Source: an uncultured Verrucomicrobiota bacterium (GTDB taxonomy: Bacteria > Verrucomicrobiota > Kiritimatiellia > Kiritimatiellales > Tichowtungiaceae). Taken from it: a DNA stretch of 64,000 bases. The position numbers and the translations under genes were made by a program. This document shows, in pieces, positions 37,649 to 47,033 of the stretch (position 1 is the first letter of the stretch; each line of letters begins with the position of its first letter). The DNA lies in assembly GCA_903831085.1 (NCBI GenBank), contig CAIKWE010000049.1:1-64000 (forward strand), given 5' to 3'. The notes beneath the pieces were generated by a model. The model saw nothing but the letters and a program-made list of their open reading frames with translations, made no database searches and had not been told where the DNA came from.

Positions 37649-38578
37649 ATGCATGTACCGGTGCTGCTGAACGAAACGTTGGAACTGCTGGTGACGAATC
37701 CGGCAGGAACCTACATCGACGGCACACTCGGGCGAGGCGGACACGCCATGGAGATTTTGAAGAGGCTTTCGCCGGAAGGACGGCTGATCGGACTGGATCG
37801 CGACGCGGAGGCCATTGAACAGACGAAAGAGATTTTAAAACCTTACGGGGAACAGGTGAACCGGATACACGGAAACTTTGCGGATATGAAAGAGCTTTGC
37901 GGACAGATCGGCGTGACAGAGGTGGACGGAGTGCTCCTCGACCTCGGCGTCAGCTCGCCGCAGTTCGATGTTGCCGAGCGCGGTTTCAGTTTCGCCAAGG
38001 ACGGGCCGCTGGATATGCGCATGGATCGCACGAAAGGCCGCACCGCCGCCGATTTGGTGAATGAGGACGACGAGGAAACGCTGGCTAATCTGATTTACCG
38101 CCTTGGAGAAGACCGCGATTCCCGCCGCATTGCGCGGGCGATTGTGCTGGAACGTCAGAACGGCCGGATTGAGCGGACGCTCAGGCTGGCTGAAATCGTT
38201 GAACGGGCCAAAGGCGGACGTCGTGGCCCCATTCATCCGGCCACGCAGACCTTTCAGGCGCTGCGGATGGCGGTGAACACCGAGCTGGAGAGTTTAGAGG
38301 CGGGTCTGGAGGCCGGACTGTCGATGCTTCGCGAGGGCGGACGGATGGCTGTGATTACATTCCACAGTCTGGAAGACCGTCCGGTGAAAGAATTTTTTAA
38401 ACGCCACACGGTGAAGCGCGAGTCGCTTCAGCAGGGCGGTGAAAAACTGGTTTATGACGAACCGGCCGTGCGGCTGCTGACGAAAAAGCCGCTGACGGCC
38501 TCGAAACAGGAATTAGCGGATAATCCGCGTTCGCGCTCAGCCAAGCTGCGCGCGGCGGAAAGGGAGAAAGCAGCATGA
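37649..38578 (+). CDS. rsmH: 16S rRNA (cytosine-1402-N4)-methyltransferase
   Basis: A 309-residue RsmH (MraW). HVPVLLNETLELL, YIDGTLGRGGHA (SAM binding), GVLLDLGVSSPQFD, the ERGFSFAKDGPLDMRMD block and VITFHSLEDRPVKEFF are all typical. It methylates the decoding centre of 16S rRNA. GGGGAG precedes the ATG. The next gene overlaps its stop by four bases. Confidence 0.95.
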   Translation: MHVPVLLNETLELLVTNPAGTYIDGTLGRGGHAMEILKRLSPEGRLIGLDRDAEAIEQTKEILKPYGEQVNRIHGNFADMKELCGQIGVTEVDGVLLDLGVSSPQFDVAERGFSFAKDGPLDMRMDRTKGRTAADLVNEDDEETLANLIYRLGEDRDSRRIARAIVLERQNGRIERTLRLAEIVERAKGGRRGPIHPATQTFQALRMAVNTELESLEAGLEAGLSMLREGGRMAVITFHSLEDRPVKEFFKRHTVKRESLQQGGEKLVYDEPAVRLLTKKPLTASKQELADNPRSRSAKLRAAEREKAA

Positions 38579-38928
38579 AAAAAAGACAGATAACAAGAAG
38601 CCGTAAAGCCCAGGTGCGGATTCCGTTTCCGGTGGTATTGGCCAATATTCTGGTCTTTGTCGCTGTATTCGGTCTCAGTTATGTCTGGCTGTGTGCCCGC
38701 TGTGACACGCTCGGGCAGGACATCAAACGGCTTGAGACTGTGCAACGCAACACCCGCCGCCTGCTGATCAACGAACAGGACCGCTGGTCCAGCAAGCTGT
38801 CGCCCTCTAGTCTGGATCGCGCGCTCAAACGGCACAATCTGGCGATGCGGTTGCCGGACGAACAGCAGATTGTGCGTGTGCGTAATGGCGCAAATGCCAC
38901 AGCCACAGCTCTCGCTTACAACAAATAG
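38575..38928 (+). CDS. ftsL: FtsL-like division protein
   Basis: A 117-residue protein with a basic cytoplasmic N-terminus (KKRQITRSRKAQVR), one membrane helix (about 18-38) and a periplasmic coiled-coil-prone region. Sequence similarity in FtsL is low, so the call rests on size, topology and position between rsmH and ftsI. FtsL works with FtsB and FtsQ to activate septal synthesis by FtsWI. It overlaps rsmH by four bases. Confidence 0.65.
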   Translation: MKKRQITRSRKAQVRIPFPVVLANILVFVAVFGLSYVWLCARCDTLGQDIKRLETVQRNTRRLLINEQDRWSSKLSPSSLDRALKRHNLAMRLPDEQQIVRVRNGANATATALAYNK

Positions 38929-38949
38929 TGTTCCGACGGATCTCTATGA

Positions 38950-40707
38950 ATGAAGTATAAAGGAAGAACGGTAATAACTTCCGTCGTGATTACGGCGGTC
39001 TTCGTCGGGCTGGGTGTTCGCCTGGCCTTTTTACATTTACGGCCTTTACCCGAAACCTTGTCGCGCATCGAAAGTGGCCGGCATCTTGAACAGGAAACCC
39101 GTGGCCCGCGCGGCCGGATTCTCGACCGTAACGGCAACATGCTGGCATTGGATATCGCGGCCAAACATGTTTGCGCGGATCCGAAATTTATTTCTAAAAA
39201 CGGCAACATGCAGGATGTCTGCACCGCGCTTTCCAGCAAGCTTTCAATGAACCGCGCGGAGGTCTGGGAACTGCTCAACCAGCCGGAAAAGGAGTATGTG
39301 CGGATTAAGAAATTCATGCGCGAAGATGCCCTTGAGCCATTGCGGGCGATGAATCTGAAAGGGGTGATTTTCGAAGACGTGCCGATTCGCGACTATCCCA
39401 AAGGAGTGCTCGGCGCGCACGTCGTCGGCTATGCCAACTTCGAGGGGATCGGGAGCGCCGGCATGGAGCAGACCATGAATGCCAAACTGCAGGGCGTTGC
39501 CGGCCTGCGGATCAGTCAGAAAGACGGCCGCCGTCATGAAATCTACAGCCAGCGCACCGTGGACATCGATCCGCAGTCCGGCGCGGATGTTTATCTGACC
39601 ATCGACCAGCAGATCCAGCACTTCGCCGAGGTGGCGCTCGACAATCTGGTCGCCAAGTATCACCCGAACGCCGCGTGGGCCATTGTGCAGAACGTTCGTA
39701 CCGGCGAGATTCTGGCTATGGCGTCGCTGCCGACATTTAACCTCAACCGCTTCAGCACGGCTCCCGCCGAGTGGATGCGCAACCGCGGCATCAACTACAC
39801 GTACGAGCCGGGTTCAACCATGAAGGCGATGATTGTCGCCTCGGCACTCGACTGCGGCGCCGTGCGCGATACCGACATTTTCGACTGTGAAAACGGAGCG
39901 TGGTTCTACGCCGGAAAGATGCTTCACGATTCGCATCCGTACGGCAACCTGACGGTTGCCGACATTATCAAAAAATCGAGCAATATCGGCGCGGCCAAAG
40001 TTGCTCTCCAGATGGGCAATACGAAGGTCTACCAGTCGCTGCGCTCCTTCGGTTTTGGCGAGCGCACCGGTCTTGAACTCCCCGGCGAAGACGCCGGAAT
40101 CGTTTGGAAAACTGATCGCTGGTCTAAGCTCAGCATCAGTCGCATCGCCATGGGGCACGAAGTGCTCGTCACCTCCATGCAGATGCTTTCGGCGATCGGT
40201 GCGATCGCCAATGACGGCGTCCGCATGAAACCGCTTATTGTCCACAAAGTGGTGAACACCCGGGGTGAAACAATTCTTGCTCCGCCGCCGCAGGAGCTGA
40301 GCCGGCCGATTCGTCCGGAAACATCAAAACTGATGCGCCGTCTGCTGGCGCGTGTCACTCAGCCCGGCGGAACTGCCCCAATGGCCGCGCTGCCGGGTTA
40401 TCTGGTGGCGGGGAAAACCGGCACGGCGCAGAAAGTGGATTTGGTGAACGGCGGCTACTACAACAATAAATATATGGCTTCGTTTGTCGGCTTTTTGCCG
40501 GTTGAAAATCCGGCCATCAGTATTATTGTTGTTGCGGACGAACCGCAGCAGGGCGGTTATTACGGCGGAACTGTCTGTGCTCCGTACTTCCGTGAAATCG
40601 CTGACCAGACCGTGCGCTACCTGCGCATACCGCCCGAAGGTTTCACCACTGAATATTTGACCGACATTGAAACCAGCGGATCCAGCGAAGAAAGTATTTC
40701 AGAGTGA
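38950..40707 (+). CDS. ftsI: Penicillin-binding protein 3, septal transpeptidase
   Basis: A 585-residue class B PBP: one N-terminal membrane helix (about 6-26), a pedestal domain with RGPRGRILDRNGNMLA, then the transpeptidase domain with the three active-site motifs STMK (Ser about 288), SSN (about 342) and KTG (about 488). It cross-links septal peptidoglycan with FtsW. No C-terminal PASTA domains are present. It is followed by murE after seven bases. Confidence 0.92.
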   Translation: MKYKGRTVITSVVITAVFVGLGVRLAFLHLRPLPETLSRIESGRHLEQETRGPRGRILDRNGNMLALDIAAKHVCADPKFISKNGNMQDVCTALSSKLSMNRAEVWELLNQPEKEYVRIKKFMREDALEPLRAMNLKGVIFEDVPIRDYPKGVLGAHVVGYANFEGIGSAGMEQTMNAKLQGVAGLRISQKDGRRHEIYSQRTVDIDPQSGADVYLTIDQQIQHFAEVALDNLVAKYHPNAAWAIVQNVRTGEILAMASLPTFNLNRFSTAPAEWMRNRGINYTYEPGSTMKAMIVASALDCGAVRDTDIFDCENGAWFYAGKMLHDSHPYGNLTVADIIKKSSNIGAAKVALQMGNTKVYQSLRSFGFGERTGLELPGEDAGIVWKTDRWSKLSISRIAMGHEVLVTSMQMLSAIGAIANDGVRMKPLIVHKVVNTRGETILAPPPQELSRPIRPETSKLMRRLLARVTQPGGTAPMAALPGYLVAGKTGTAQKVDLVNGGYYNNKYMASFVGFLPVENPAISIIVVADEPQQGGYYGGTVCAPYFREIADQTVRYLRIPPEGFTTEYLTDIETSGSSEESISE

Positions 40708-40714
40708 AAACACT

Positions 40715-42157
40715 ATGACGCTGAAAGAACTGCTAGACGGCATTGAGACGGTGGACGTCACCGGAGACACCTCCTGTGAAATCACCGGCATCGTGTACGA
40801 CTCGCGCCGCGCCGCGCCCGGCGCGCTCTTTGTGGCGCTGCACGGCGAAAAGGCCGACGGTACGACCTACATTGAAGACGCCATCGAACGCGGTGCTGCT
40901 GCGGTGATCTCGCAGACGCCCTGCGCATCTGGCGGACATTTTCCCTGCATACAGGTTGCCGACGCCCGTCTGGCGCTGGCGAAACTGGCGGGAAACTTTT
41001 ACGGCCATCCGGCCGCGCGTCTTTGCACCATCGGCATCACAGGCACCAACGGCAAAACCACGGTCAGCTTCATGCTGCGCGAAATTTTAAAAGCCGCCGG
41101 GCGGCGCCCCGGACTGCTCGGCACGGTCCGCTATGAAATCGGCGACCGTGTGCTTCCCGCCTCGCGCACCACACCGGAGGCACCCGATCTTCAGTTCATG
41201 TTCGCTCAGATGGAGCGCGCCGGATGCGACAGCGCGGTGATGGAAGTTTCCTCGCATGCGCTGGCTCAGCACCGTGTCGAAGGAATTCTTTATGACGCCG
41301 CCGTTTTTACCAATCTCACGCAGGATCACCTCGACTATCACGGCACGCTCGAAGAATACTTCAAGGTGAAAGCCCGCCTCTTCAATCAGATCAGCCGTTT
41401 TGCTGTCATCAACCGCGACGACCCGTGGGGAAAACGGCTGCTCGACGAAAGAAAGTTTCTGGCCAGACTGATTTCCTACGGATTTGAAGAGGGGGCTGTT
41501 GTGCGCGGCCTCAATCCGGTCACGGACACCAAAGGGTCGCGGATGCGTGTTCAAAGCCCGTGGGGCGAGGCTGAAATCAAACTGAGCCTTATCGGGAGAT
41601 TCAACTTGTACAATGCGCTGGCCGCCTTTGCCACTGCCGCCGCGCTCGACATACCCGTTGAAATCATCGTCCAAGCGCTTGCGGAAATGCAGTGCGTGCC
41701 CGGACGTCTTGAAGCCGTTGAAAATAAAAAGGGCAGACGGGTTTATGTGGACTATGCCCACACCGATGACGCTTTGCTCAATGTTCTGGAAACTCTGCGC
41801 GAAATCACGCCGGGCCGTCTTGTCGTCGTTTTTGGATGCGGCGGAAACCGCGATAAAGGCAAGCGTCCTCTGATGGGCAAGGTCGCCGCGCGGCTGGCCG
41901 ACTATTCCATCATCACCAACGACAATCCGCGCAATGAAGTTCCTGAAAAGATCGCCGCCGACATTGCCGGTGGATTTGATTCTGACCGCAAATATGAAAT
42001 TGTCCTCGACCGCAAAGCCGCCATTGCGCGCGGACTTGAGCTGATCGGCAAAAAAGATGTCCTGCTCGTCGCGGGCAAGGGTCATGAAAACTATCAGGAA
42101 TTTGACGGTGCCATATTTCCTTTCGATGACCGCGAAGCCGTCCGGGAGGCTCTCTGA
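40715..42157 (+). CDS. murE: UDP-MurNAc-tripeptide synthetase
   Basis: A 480-residue Mur ligase adding the third residue to the peptidoglycan stem. The ATP loop TGTNGKTTVSF (about 109-119), MEVSSHALAQHRVEG, DYAHTDDAL and the specificity loop TNDNPRNE are present. DNPR in that loop indicates meso-diaminopimelate as the substrate, typical of Gram-negatives. The start is ATG 40715; murF overlaps its stop by one base. Confidence 0.95.
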   Translation: MTLKELLDGIETVDVTGDTSCEITGIVYDSRRAAPGALFVALHGEKADGTTYIEDAIERGAAAVISQTPCASGGHFPCIQVADARLALAKLAGNFYGHPAARLCTIGITGTNGKTTVSFMLREILKAAGRRPGLLGTVRYEIGDRVLPASRTTPEAPDLQFMFAQMERAGCDSAVMEVSSHALAQHRVEGILYDAAVFTNLTQDHLDYHGTLEEYFKVKARLFNQISRFAVINRDDPWGKRLLDERKFLARLISYGFEEGAVVRGLNPVTDTKGSRMRVQSPWGEAEIKLSLIGRFNLYNALAAFATAAALDIPVEIIVQALAEMQCVPGRLEAVENKKGRRVYVDYAHTDDALLNVLETLREITPGRLVVVFGCGGNRDKGKRPLMGKVAARLADYSIITNDNPRNEVPEKIAADIAGGFDSDRKYEIVLDRKAAIARGLELIGKKDVLLVAGKGHENYQEFDGAIFPFDDREAVREAL

Positions 42158-43422
42158 TGGAACAGGCGAAGTACAGCGCAGCGGAATATGCCGACTGGTG
42201 TTCCACTGTCTGGGAAAATTCAGCCGCAAATTTTCCAATCCTTGGAATTTCTCACGACACACGCACTCTGAAGGCGGGTGACGTCTACATTGCCATCAAA
42301 GGCGCGGTGCACGACGGACACGACTTTGTTCAGCAGGCGGTTGAAAAGGGCGCGGCGGGTCTTATTGTCGAACACAATTTTCCGACGTTTGGAACTGTTC
42401 CGCAGATGGTGGTGTTCGACACGATGGCGGCGCTGTGGGCGCTGGCCGCCGGTGTGCGCAGTCAGTGGACGGGCACAGTGATCGGTATCACCGGTAGTGT
42501 CGGCAAAACCACCGTCAAGGAACTGATTGCCTCTGTGCTGGCGCAGAAGGGAACCGTCAGTAAAACGATTGGCAACTGGAACAACGACATTGGTCTGCCG
42601 CTCAGTATGCTGGCCGCCGACCGCAACGCGGACTTTTTTGTTTTCGAGCTCGGCATGAATCATCCCGGCGAGATTGAACCGCTCGCCAGCCTGCTCAAAC
42701 CTGACTGGGCGGTTATTACAGACATTGGAAAAGCGCACATCGAGTTTTTCCAATCGTTGGAAGAAATCGCGCAGGAAAAATCCGCGCTGCTGCCTCACGC
42801 CGACAACGCACTGCTCGACGAAACCTCGGAATGGTTTGATCTGTTCCACTCGAAGTGCGATGGCCGTGTCGTTACCTTCGGCAGAGAACCTTTTACCTTC
42901 ACCGTGCCGCAGCCCGGCGAACATATGATCCGCAACGCCCGCCGCGCCGCGGCGCTCGGCCTCGCGCTGGACCTTTCGCCGGAAGCCGTGCAGGCGGGCC
43001 TGTCGGCGTTTAAGTCCGCGCCGATGCGCTGGGAGCGCACGTTGCACAAAGGAATTATTTTCATCAACGACGCCTACAACGCCAACCCGCTCTCGATGCG
43101 CGCGGCGCTCACCACCTTCGCGCAACTGCCGTGCGAAGGCCGCCGCTTCGCCGTGCTCGGCGGCATGCGTGAACTCGGCGCGCAGAGCGAAGCCGAGCAC
43201 CGCGAGCTGGGACGGTTTGTGGATACGTTAAAACTCGACGGGGTTATCACCATTGGCGGACTCGGCGCGCAGATTGTCTGCGACGGCATGCTCGGCGTTG
43301 AAAAATCAGCGGCGGTTGAAACCCTGCGCACCCGTCTTCGGGCGGGCGATATGGTGCTGTTTAAAGCCTCGCGCGGAGAACGGCTCGAAACCATTCTTGA
43401 AGAACTAAAAACCAGGATTTAA
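42157..43422 (+). CDS. murF: UDP-MurNAc-tripeptide:D-Ala-D-Ala ligase
   Basis: A 421-residue Mur ligase adding D-Ala-D-Ala. It has ISHDTRTLKAGDVYIAIKG, ITGSVGKTTVKELI (ATP loop), GNWNNDIGLPLS, ELGMNHPGEI and FINDAYNANPLSMRAAL. Four copies or traces of the palindrome lie inside it: exact at 42233-42247 (read NFPILGI) and 42748-42762 (FFQSLEE), one mismatch at 42380-42394 (NFPTFGT) and a decayed one around 42721. It is the last gene before the inverted-repeat element. Confidence 0.94.
   Translation: MEQAKYSAAEYADWCSTVWENSAANFPILGISHDTRTLKAGDVYIAIKGAVHDGHDFVQQAVEKGAAGLIVEHNFPTFGTVPQMVVFDTMAALWALAAGVRSQWTGTVIGITGSVGKTTVKELIASVLAQKGTVSKTIGNWNNDIGLPLSMLAADRNADFFVFELGMNHPGEIEPLASLLKPDWAVITDIGKAHIEFFQSLEEIAQEKSALLPHADNALLDETSEWFDLFHSKCDGRVVTFGREPFTFTVPQPGEHMIRNARRAAALGLALDLSPEAVQAGLSAFKSAPMRWERTLHKGIIFINDAYNANPLSMRAALTTFAQLPCEGRRFAVLGGMRELGAQSEAEHRELGRFVDTLKLDGVITIGGLGAQIVCDGMLGVEKSAAVETLRTRLRAGDMVLFKASRGERLETILEELKTRI
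42233..42247. repeat. Iterated palindrome, exact copy
   Basis: TTCCAA-TCC-TTGGAA inside murF, read as FPILGI. Confidence 0.9.
42380..42394. repeat. Iterated palindrome, one mismatch
   Basis: TTCCGA-CGT-TTGGAA inside murF, read as FPTFGT. Confidence 0.7.
42748..42762. repeat. Iterated palindrome, exact copy
   Basis: TTCCAA-TCG-TTGGAA inside murF, read as FQSLEE. Confidence 0.9.
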
Positions 43423-43424
43423 TT

Positions 43425-43735
43425 GCCGCGAAAGAGCGCAGAGAACGCAAAAGAGAAAATCAATGAAAGATATAATGACATTGTGCGATACGGTTCAGCA
43501 CATATTTCAGATCAAAAAATATGTACTAATACCAATTTCGCATGACTTCCGGTTTTTATTACCGCGCCCAACGGACGCGGCTACAGGAAATCGTTCTTAC
43601 TGTGGGTGCGGACGATGGCCGCGCCAGTACCGAATATCATACGGTTTTGGTATAAGTTCACCTGTCCATTCGTTTGCGGGAAAAGTCTCATCCTTTTTAC
43701 TATCCATTTTTGCGTTCTCTGCGATCTTTCGCGGC
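43425..43735. mobile_element. MITE-like element with nested inverted repeats
   Basis: The 334-base gap between murF and mraY is bounded by inverted repeats that match at 27 of 28 positions: 43425-43452 (beginning GCCGCGAAAGAGCGCAGAG) and the complement at 43708-43735. Inside lies a second, imperfect pair, ACTAATACCAA at 43525-43535 and its complement at 43647-43657 (10 of 11). The 311-base unit has no credible gene. Two nested inverted-repeat pairs suggest one non-autonomous element inserted in another, or a long structured repeat. Confidence 0.7.
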
Positions 43736-43756
43736 TAAATATCAGGAGTTAAAGTT

Positions 43757-44908
43757 ATGTTATATTGGTTATCTCAGTTCAGTGATGTTTTTTCACCTCT
43801 GCGGATTTTCCGCTACATCACCTTCCGCGCCGTGCTGGCCGCCGGAACCGCTTTTATTCTCAGTGTCATCATCGGCCCGTGGCTGATCAAAAAGCTGCAG
43901 GCGATGAACTTCCGCGAACAGCAGGAGGACGACCGGGTGGCGGGGCATCACGGATGCGATAAGGTCGGTACGCCGACGATGGGCGGGCTGATGATTATTT
44001 TCACAACCGTCACCGCGACTGTGCTGTGGGCCGAGCCGGGCAATTTTTTCATGATGTGCGCGCTGACGACGTTTTGTTTTCTCGGTGTGCTTGGCTTTAT
44101 TGACGACTATCTGAAAATCAAGCGGAAGGGCAGCAAGGGCGGTCTGTCGCCGCGCATGAAACTGCTGGCTCAGGCATCCTGGACGATCGTATTGCTCTTG
44201 GCGCTTTGCTCGAACGAAGAAACTTGTCTGCGTGTTCAGCAGTTGATGGTGCCGTTCATTAAGGTTCCTGTGATTCCGGCGATGGGACTTTTCGGTACGC
44301 TGACCTTTCTTTTTCTTGTGCTGGTTGGCGCCTCGAATGCCGTCAATCTAACTGACGGACTCGACGGTCTAGCGATCGGCTGCACCAACTCGGCGGCGGC
44401 GGCCTATTTGCTGATGGCCTATGTCGCCGGTCACTTCACCTTCGCCGAATACTTGCAGGTTCCGTTTGTGAAAGGCGCTGGTGAGCTGGCGGTTTTCTGC
44501 GGCGCGCTGCTCGGCGCGGGACTTGGATTTCTCTGGTTCAACTGCCATCCGGCGCGTGTCTTTATGGGCGACACCGGCAGTCTAGCCATCGGCGGCGGCA
44601 TTGCGGCGGTTGCTATTCTGATCAAACAGGAACTGGTGCTCGTCATCGTCGGCGGTGTGTTTGTCCTGGAAGCCGCCAGCGTGCTGATTCAGCAGAGCTG
44701 GTTTAAGATCACGAAAAAGAAATACGGTGCGGGGCGGCGCGTTTTCCGCTGTGCGCCGATCCATCATCACTTTCATATCATCGCCAAAGAAAACGCGGTG
44801 GCGGCCGGCCGTTCGATCGGCGCGACGGAAAACATGGTCACCATCCGCCTCTGGATTCTTTCTATTATCTTCGCCCTGATTGGCGTCGCGACGCTGAAGA
44901 TACGTTGA
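43757..44908 (+). CDS. mraY: Phospho-MurNAc-pentapeptide transferase
   Basis: A 383-residue membrane enzyme making lipid I from UDP-MurNAc-pentapeptide and undecaprenyl phosphate. About ten membrane helices; catalytic and magnesium motifs include GTPTMGGLMII, the aspartate pair in LGFIDDYLKI, VNLTDGLDGLAIG and the histidine motif APIHHHF. GGAG precedes the ATG. In most cluster layouts mraY is followed by murD; here 4.5 kb of unrelated genes intervene. Confidence 0.96.
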   Translation: MLYWLSQFSDVFSPLRIFRYITFRAVLAAGTAFILSVIIGPWLIKKLQAMNFREQQEDDRVAGHHGCDKVGTPTMGGLMIIFTTVTATVLWAEPGNFFMMCALTTFCFLGVLGFIDDYLKIKRKGSKGGLSPRMKLLAQASWTIVLLLALCSNEETCLRVQQLMVPFIKVPVIPAMGLFGTLTFLFLVLVGASNAVNLTDGLDGLAIGCTNSAAAAYLLMAYVAGHFTFAEYLQVPFVKGAGELAVFCGALLGAGLGFLWFNCHPARVFMGDTGSLAIGGGIAAVAILIKQELVLVIVGGVFVLEAASVLIQQSWFKITKKKYGAGRRVFRCAPIHHHFHIIAKENAVAAGRSIGATENMVTIRLWILSIIFALIGVATLKIR

Positions 44909-44962
44909 TACAGCATCCAGTCTCTTTTGATGAACCCAAGTGTACGCACACTCAGGGGCACA

Positions 44963-46825
44963 TCATTCCTCTGATCCTCCACCGCCACCGCCATCGCCAT
45001 CGCTCGAATCATCTGCTCCCGCTTCATCTCCCTCGCGAGTAGCGACCACTTCAATCTGCTTAGAAATTGCGTTGTCCCCGAAAAGCTCCGCGAAAGTTCG
45101 CCTATCCTTACTTTCGGAGTCAAAAACAGCCAGAACCGTTTCATCTTTTGGCAAATGGCCATACGCCACGGCCCATCCAGTCAAACGGGTGTCCGGATAT
45201 GGGTTCATGTTCAGATATATAGACCCCATTCTGTTTTCCCCTTTCTTACCGTCAATGGCTGGGTCATACGGTTTATTTCCGGTTTTCATGGTTTGATAGG
45301 TAAAATATTTTTGGCCGGATTTCCGATCCGTAAACTCAGCACATATAAACACGACACCTTTAAAATCAGCCGCAACGTGCACATAGGGCCTTCGCACTCT
45401 ATAGGAAAGCTCCCAGAGTTTTTCCCCTGCGACACCCTTGCGCCGGCCGTCAGATATTCGGACATTTGACAGATTTCGTTTTGCTTTTGAGTCTGGATAA
45501 AGAACCTTCACGGCCTCACCAACAAAATAAACCGGAAAAAAGGTCGCGGCTCTTTTCTGGCGCACAGCATCTGCCCGTGCGTCCGCTTTGTTTTCTGCTA
45601 TGACCGGGCGCACGGCTCCCGCATCCCCGCGATAGCTGAGGCGGTCTTTGATACTCATTTTCAAAAGGAGCTCCTTCGCCTTCTCATCTCCGTTTTGAGC
45701 GGCTTTCCCGAGCAGGGTTCTCGCAACGTCCAATCCCTCTTCGGAATCGGCTTTCCCCCACAGACAGATTCCATATTCTCTGGCTATAGATGGGAGCCAC
45801 TCATCCTTCAAAGTCATTTCGCGTAACTCGTTCTGCTTTTTTCTCGGAACCCAAAACTTATTCAGACCTTCGTTTTCGTCTTTTTGGGGCGCGGCACTAT
45901 TCAGTGCCGCGACATAATACTTCTCGCCCTTATCAGGATCCTTGGCGACCCCGATGCCAAAACGGTAACAGTTGCCAAGATAAAACATGGCCCCCGTTTC
46001 CCCCTTATCAGCCGCTTTTTCGTACAGCTTGATCGCTTTGGGGAGGTCTTGCTTCACCCCTAACCCCGCCTGAACCATCAGCCCCAGATAAAATTGGGCC
46101 TTGGCGTGGCCTTGCGCCGCAGCCATTTCGTAGAAACGAACCGCTTCTGCAAAATTCTGACCCACCCCTTCGCCGGAAGCATAAAGCCGCCCCATAACGT
46201 ATTGTGCTTCAGGCTGATTTTGCTCTGCGGCCTTATTGTACCAACTGACGGCGCTGGACAGTCGTTGCTTGTATTTTCCAAGATCCTCGGCACGCCTGAC
46301 AGACTCTTCCTGTTTGCTCTTTCCCTCCGCGCCGGATTCTTTCCGCTTGCTCTCTTCCTGCCAAAAGATCGCCTTATCAAACTCATACTCGGCAAAGTGG
46401 TATTGCGCATCAGCGTGGCCGTTTGCGGCGGCTTGTCCGTACCAGGAAGCCGCCTTTTTTTCATCTTTCAGAACGCCCCGTCCTTCTTCGTACATTACAG
46501 CGATTCGATATTGGGCTTCGGCATGACCATAACGCGCAGCGCGTTCATAGAGACCAAACGCTTCAACATGGTCTTCTGAGAGTCCGCCTAATCCTTTTGA
46601 ATACATTTCAGCGAGATAGTAACAGGCCTCACGCACATCTTTTGCAGCCAGCTTCCGGAAGAGCGGCAACGATTCCTCATATTTGCCGTTGGCGTAGAGA
46701 TTTGTTGCTACAGAATTTTGCTCCGCAATAGAAGGTGGGGCATTACTGGCTGTGGATGGAACGGGCTGTTGGGCGAATACGTGACCCGAGACGATGATCA
46801 GTAAGGCGACGGTTAGTTTTTTCAT
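44963..46825 (-). CDS. Exported Sel1-repeat protein
   Basis: A 620-residue secreted or periplasmic protein: signal peptide (MKKLTVALLIIVSGHVFA), then about eight Sel1-like repeats (for example EAFGLYERAARYGHAEAQYRIA, SWYNKAAEQNQPEAQYVMGR, KLYEKAADKGETGAMFYLGN) forming a helical solenoid, a charged insert, and a C-terminal domain of about 200 residues not built from repeats, ending in an Asp/Gly-rich tail (DDSSDGDGGGGGGSEE). Sel1 proteins are protein-interaction scaffolds, often in envelope or signalling roles. AAGGAG precedes the ATG at 46825. It lies in the opposite orientation to the cluster it interrupts. Confidence 0.85.
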   Translation of the reverse strand: MKKLTVALLIIVSGHVFAQQPVPSTASNAPPSIAEQNSVATNLYANGKYEESLPLFRKLAAKDVREACYYLAEMYSKGLGGLSEDHVEAFGLYERAARYGHAEAQYRIAVMYEEGRGVLKDEKKAASWYGQAAANGHADAQYHFAEYEFDKAIFWQEESKRKESGAEGKSKQEESVRRAEDLGKYKQRLSSAVSWYNKAAEQNQPEAQYVMGRLYASGEGVGQNFAEAVRFYEMAAAQGHAKAQFYLGLMVQAGLGVKQDLPKAIKLYEKAADKGETGAMFYLGNCYRFGIGVAKDPDKGEKYYVAALNSAAPQKDENEGLNKFWVPRKKQNELREMTLKDEWLPSIAREYGICLWGKADSEEGLDVARTLLGKAAQNGDEKAKELLLKMSIKDRLSYRGDAGAVRPVIAENKADARADAVRQKRAATFFPVYFVGEAVKVLYPDSKAKRNLSNVRISDGRRKGVAGEKLWELSYRVRRPYVHVAADFKGVVFICAEFTDRKSGQKYFTYQTMKTGNKPYDPAIDGKKGENRMGSIYLNMNPYPDTRLTGWAVAYGHLPKDETVLAVFDSESKDRRTFAELFGDNAISKQIEVVATREGDEAGADDSSDGDGGGGGGSEE

Positions 46826-46982
46826 TCGAGACTCCTTATTGCGGGCACAATACGAAGTCAAAGAAGGAGTGACAAGGAAAAGGGGCCAGCCAATGAGTTT
46901 TAGAATCTGAGCGATGGCGCTTTCTGATTTCTGCTCGCCCCTTTCTTAGAAAAAGAAGTGATCGTTCGCCGCGAGGGAAATA

Positions 46983-47015
46983 AAAAAGGGCACTCCGGAA
47001 CTGCGGAGCGCCCTG
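46983..47015 (-). terminator. Terminator after the PEP-CTERM gene
   Basis: On the minus strand AGGGCGCTCCG pairs with CGGAGTGCCCT around a short loop, followed by TTTTTTA. Confidence 0.8.
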
Positions 47016-47033
47016 TCGAAATTGAATTTGAGG

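Noticed and set aside
43425..43735. Insertion sequence with transposase
   Set aside because: The 311-base unit is too short and has no transposase-like frame, so it can only be a non-autonomous element.
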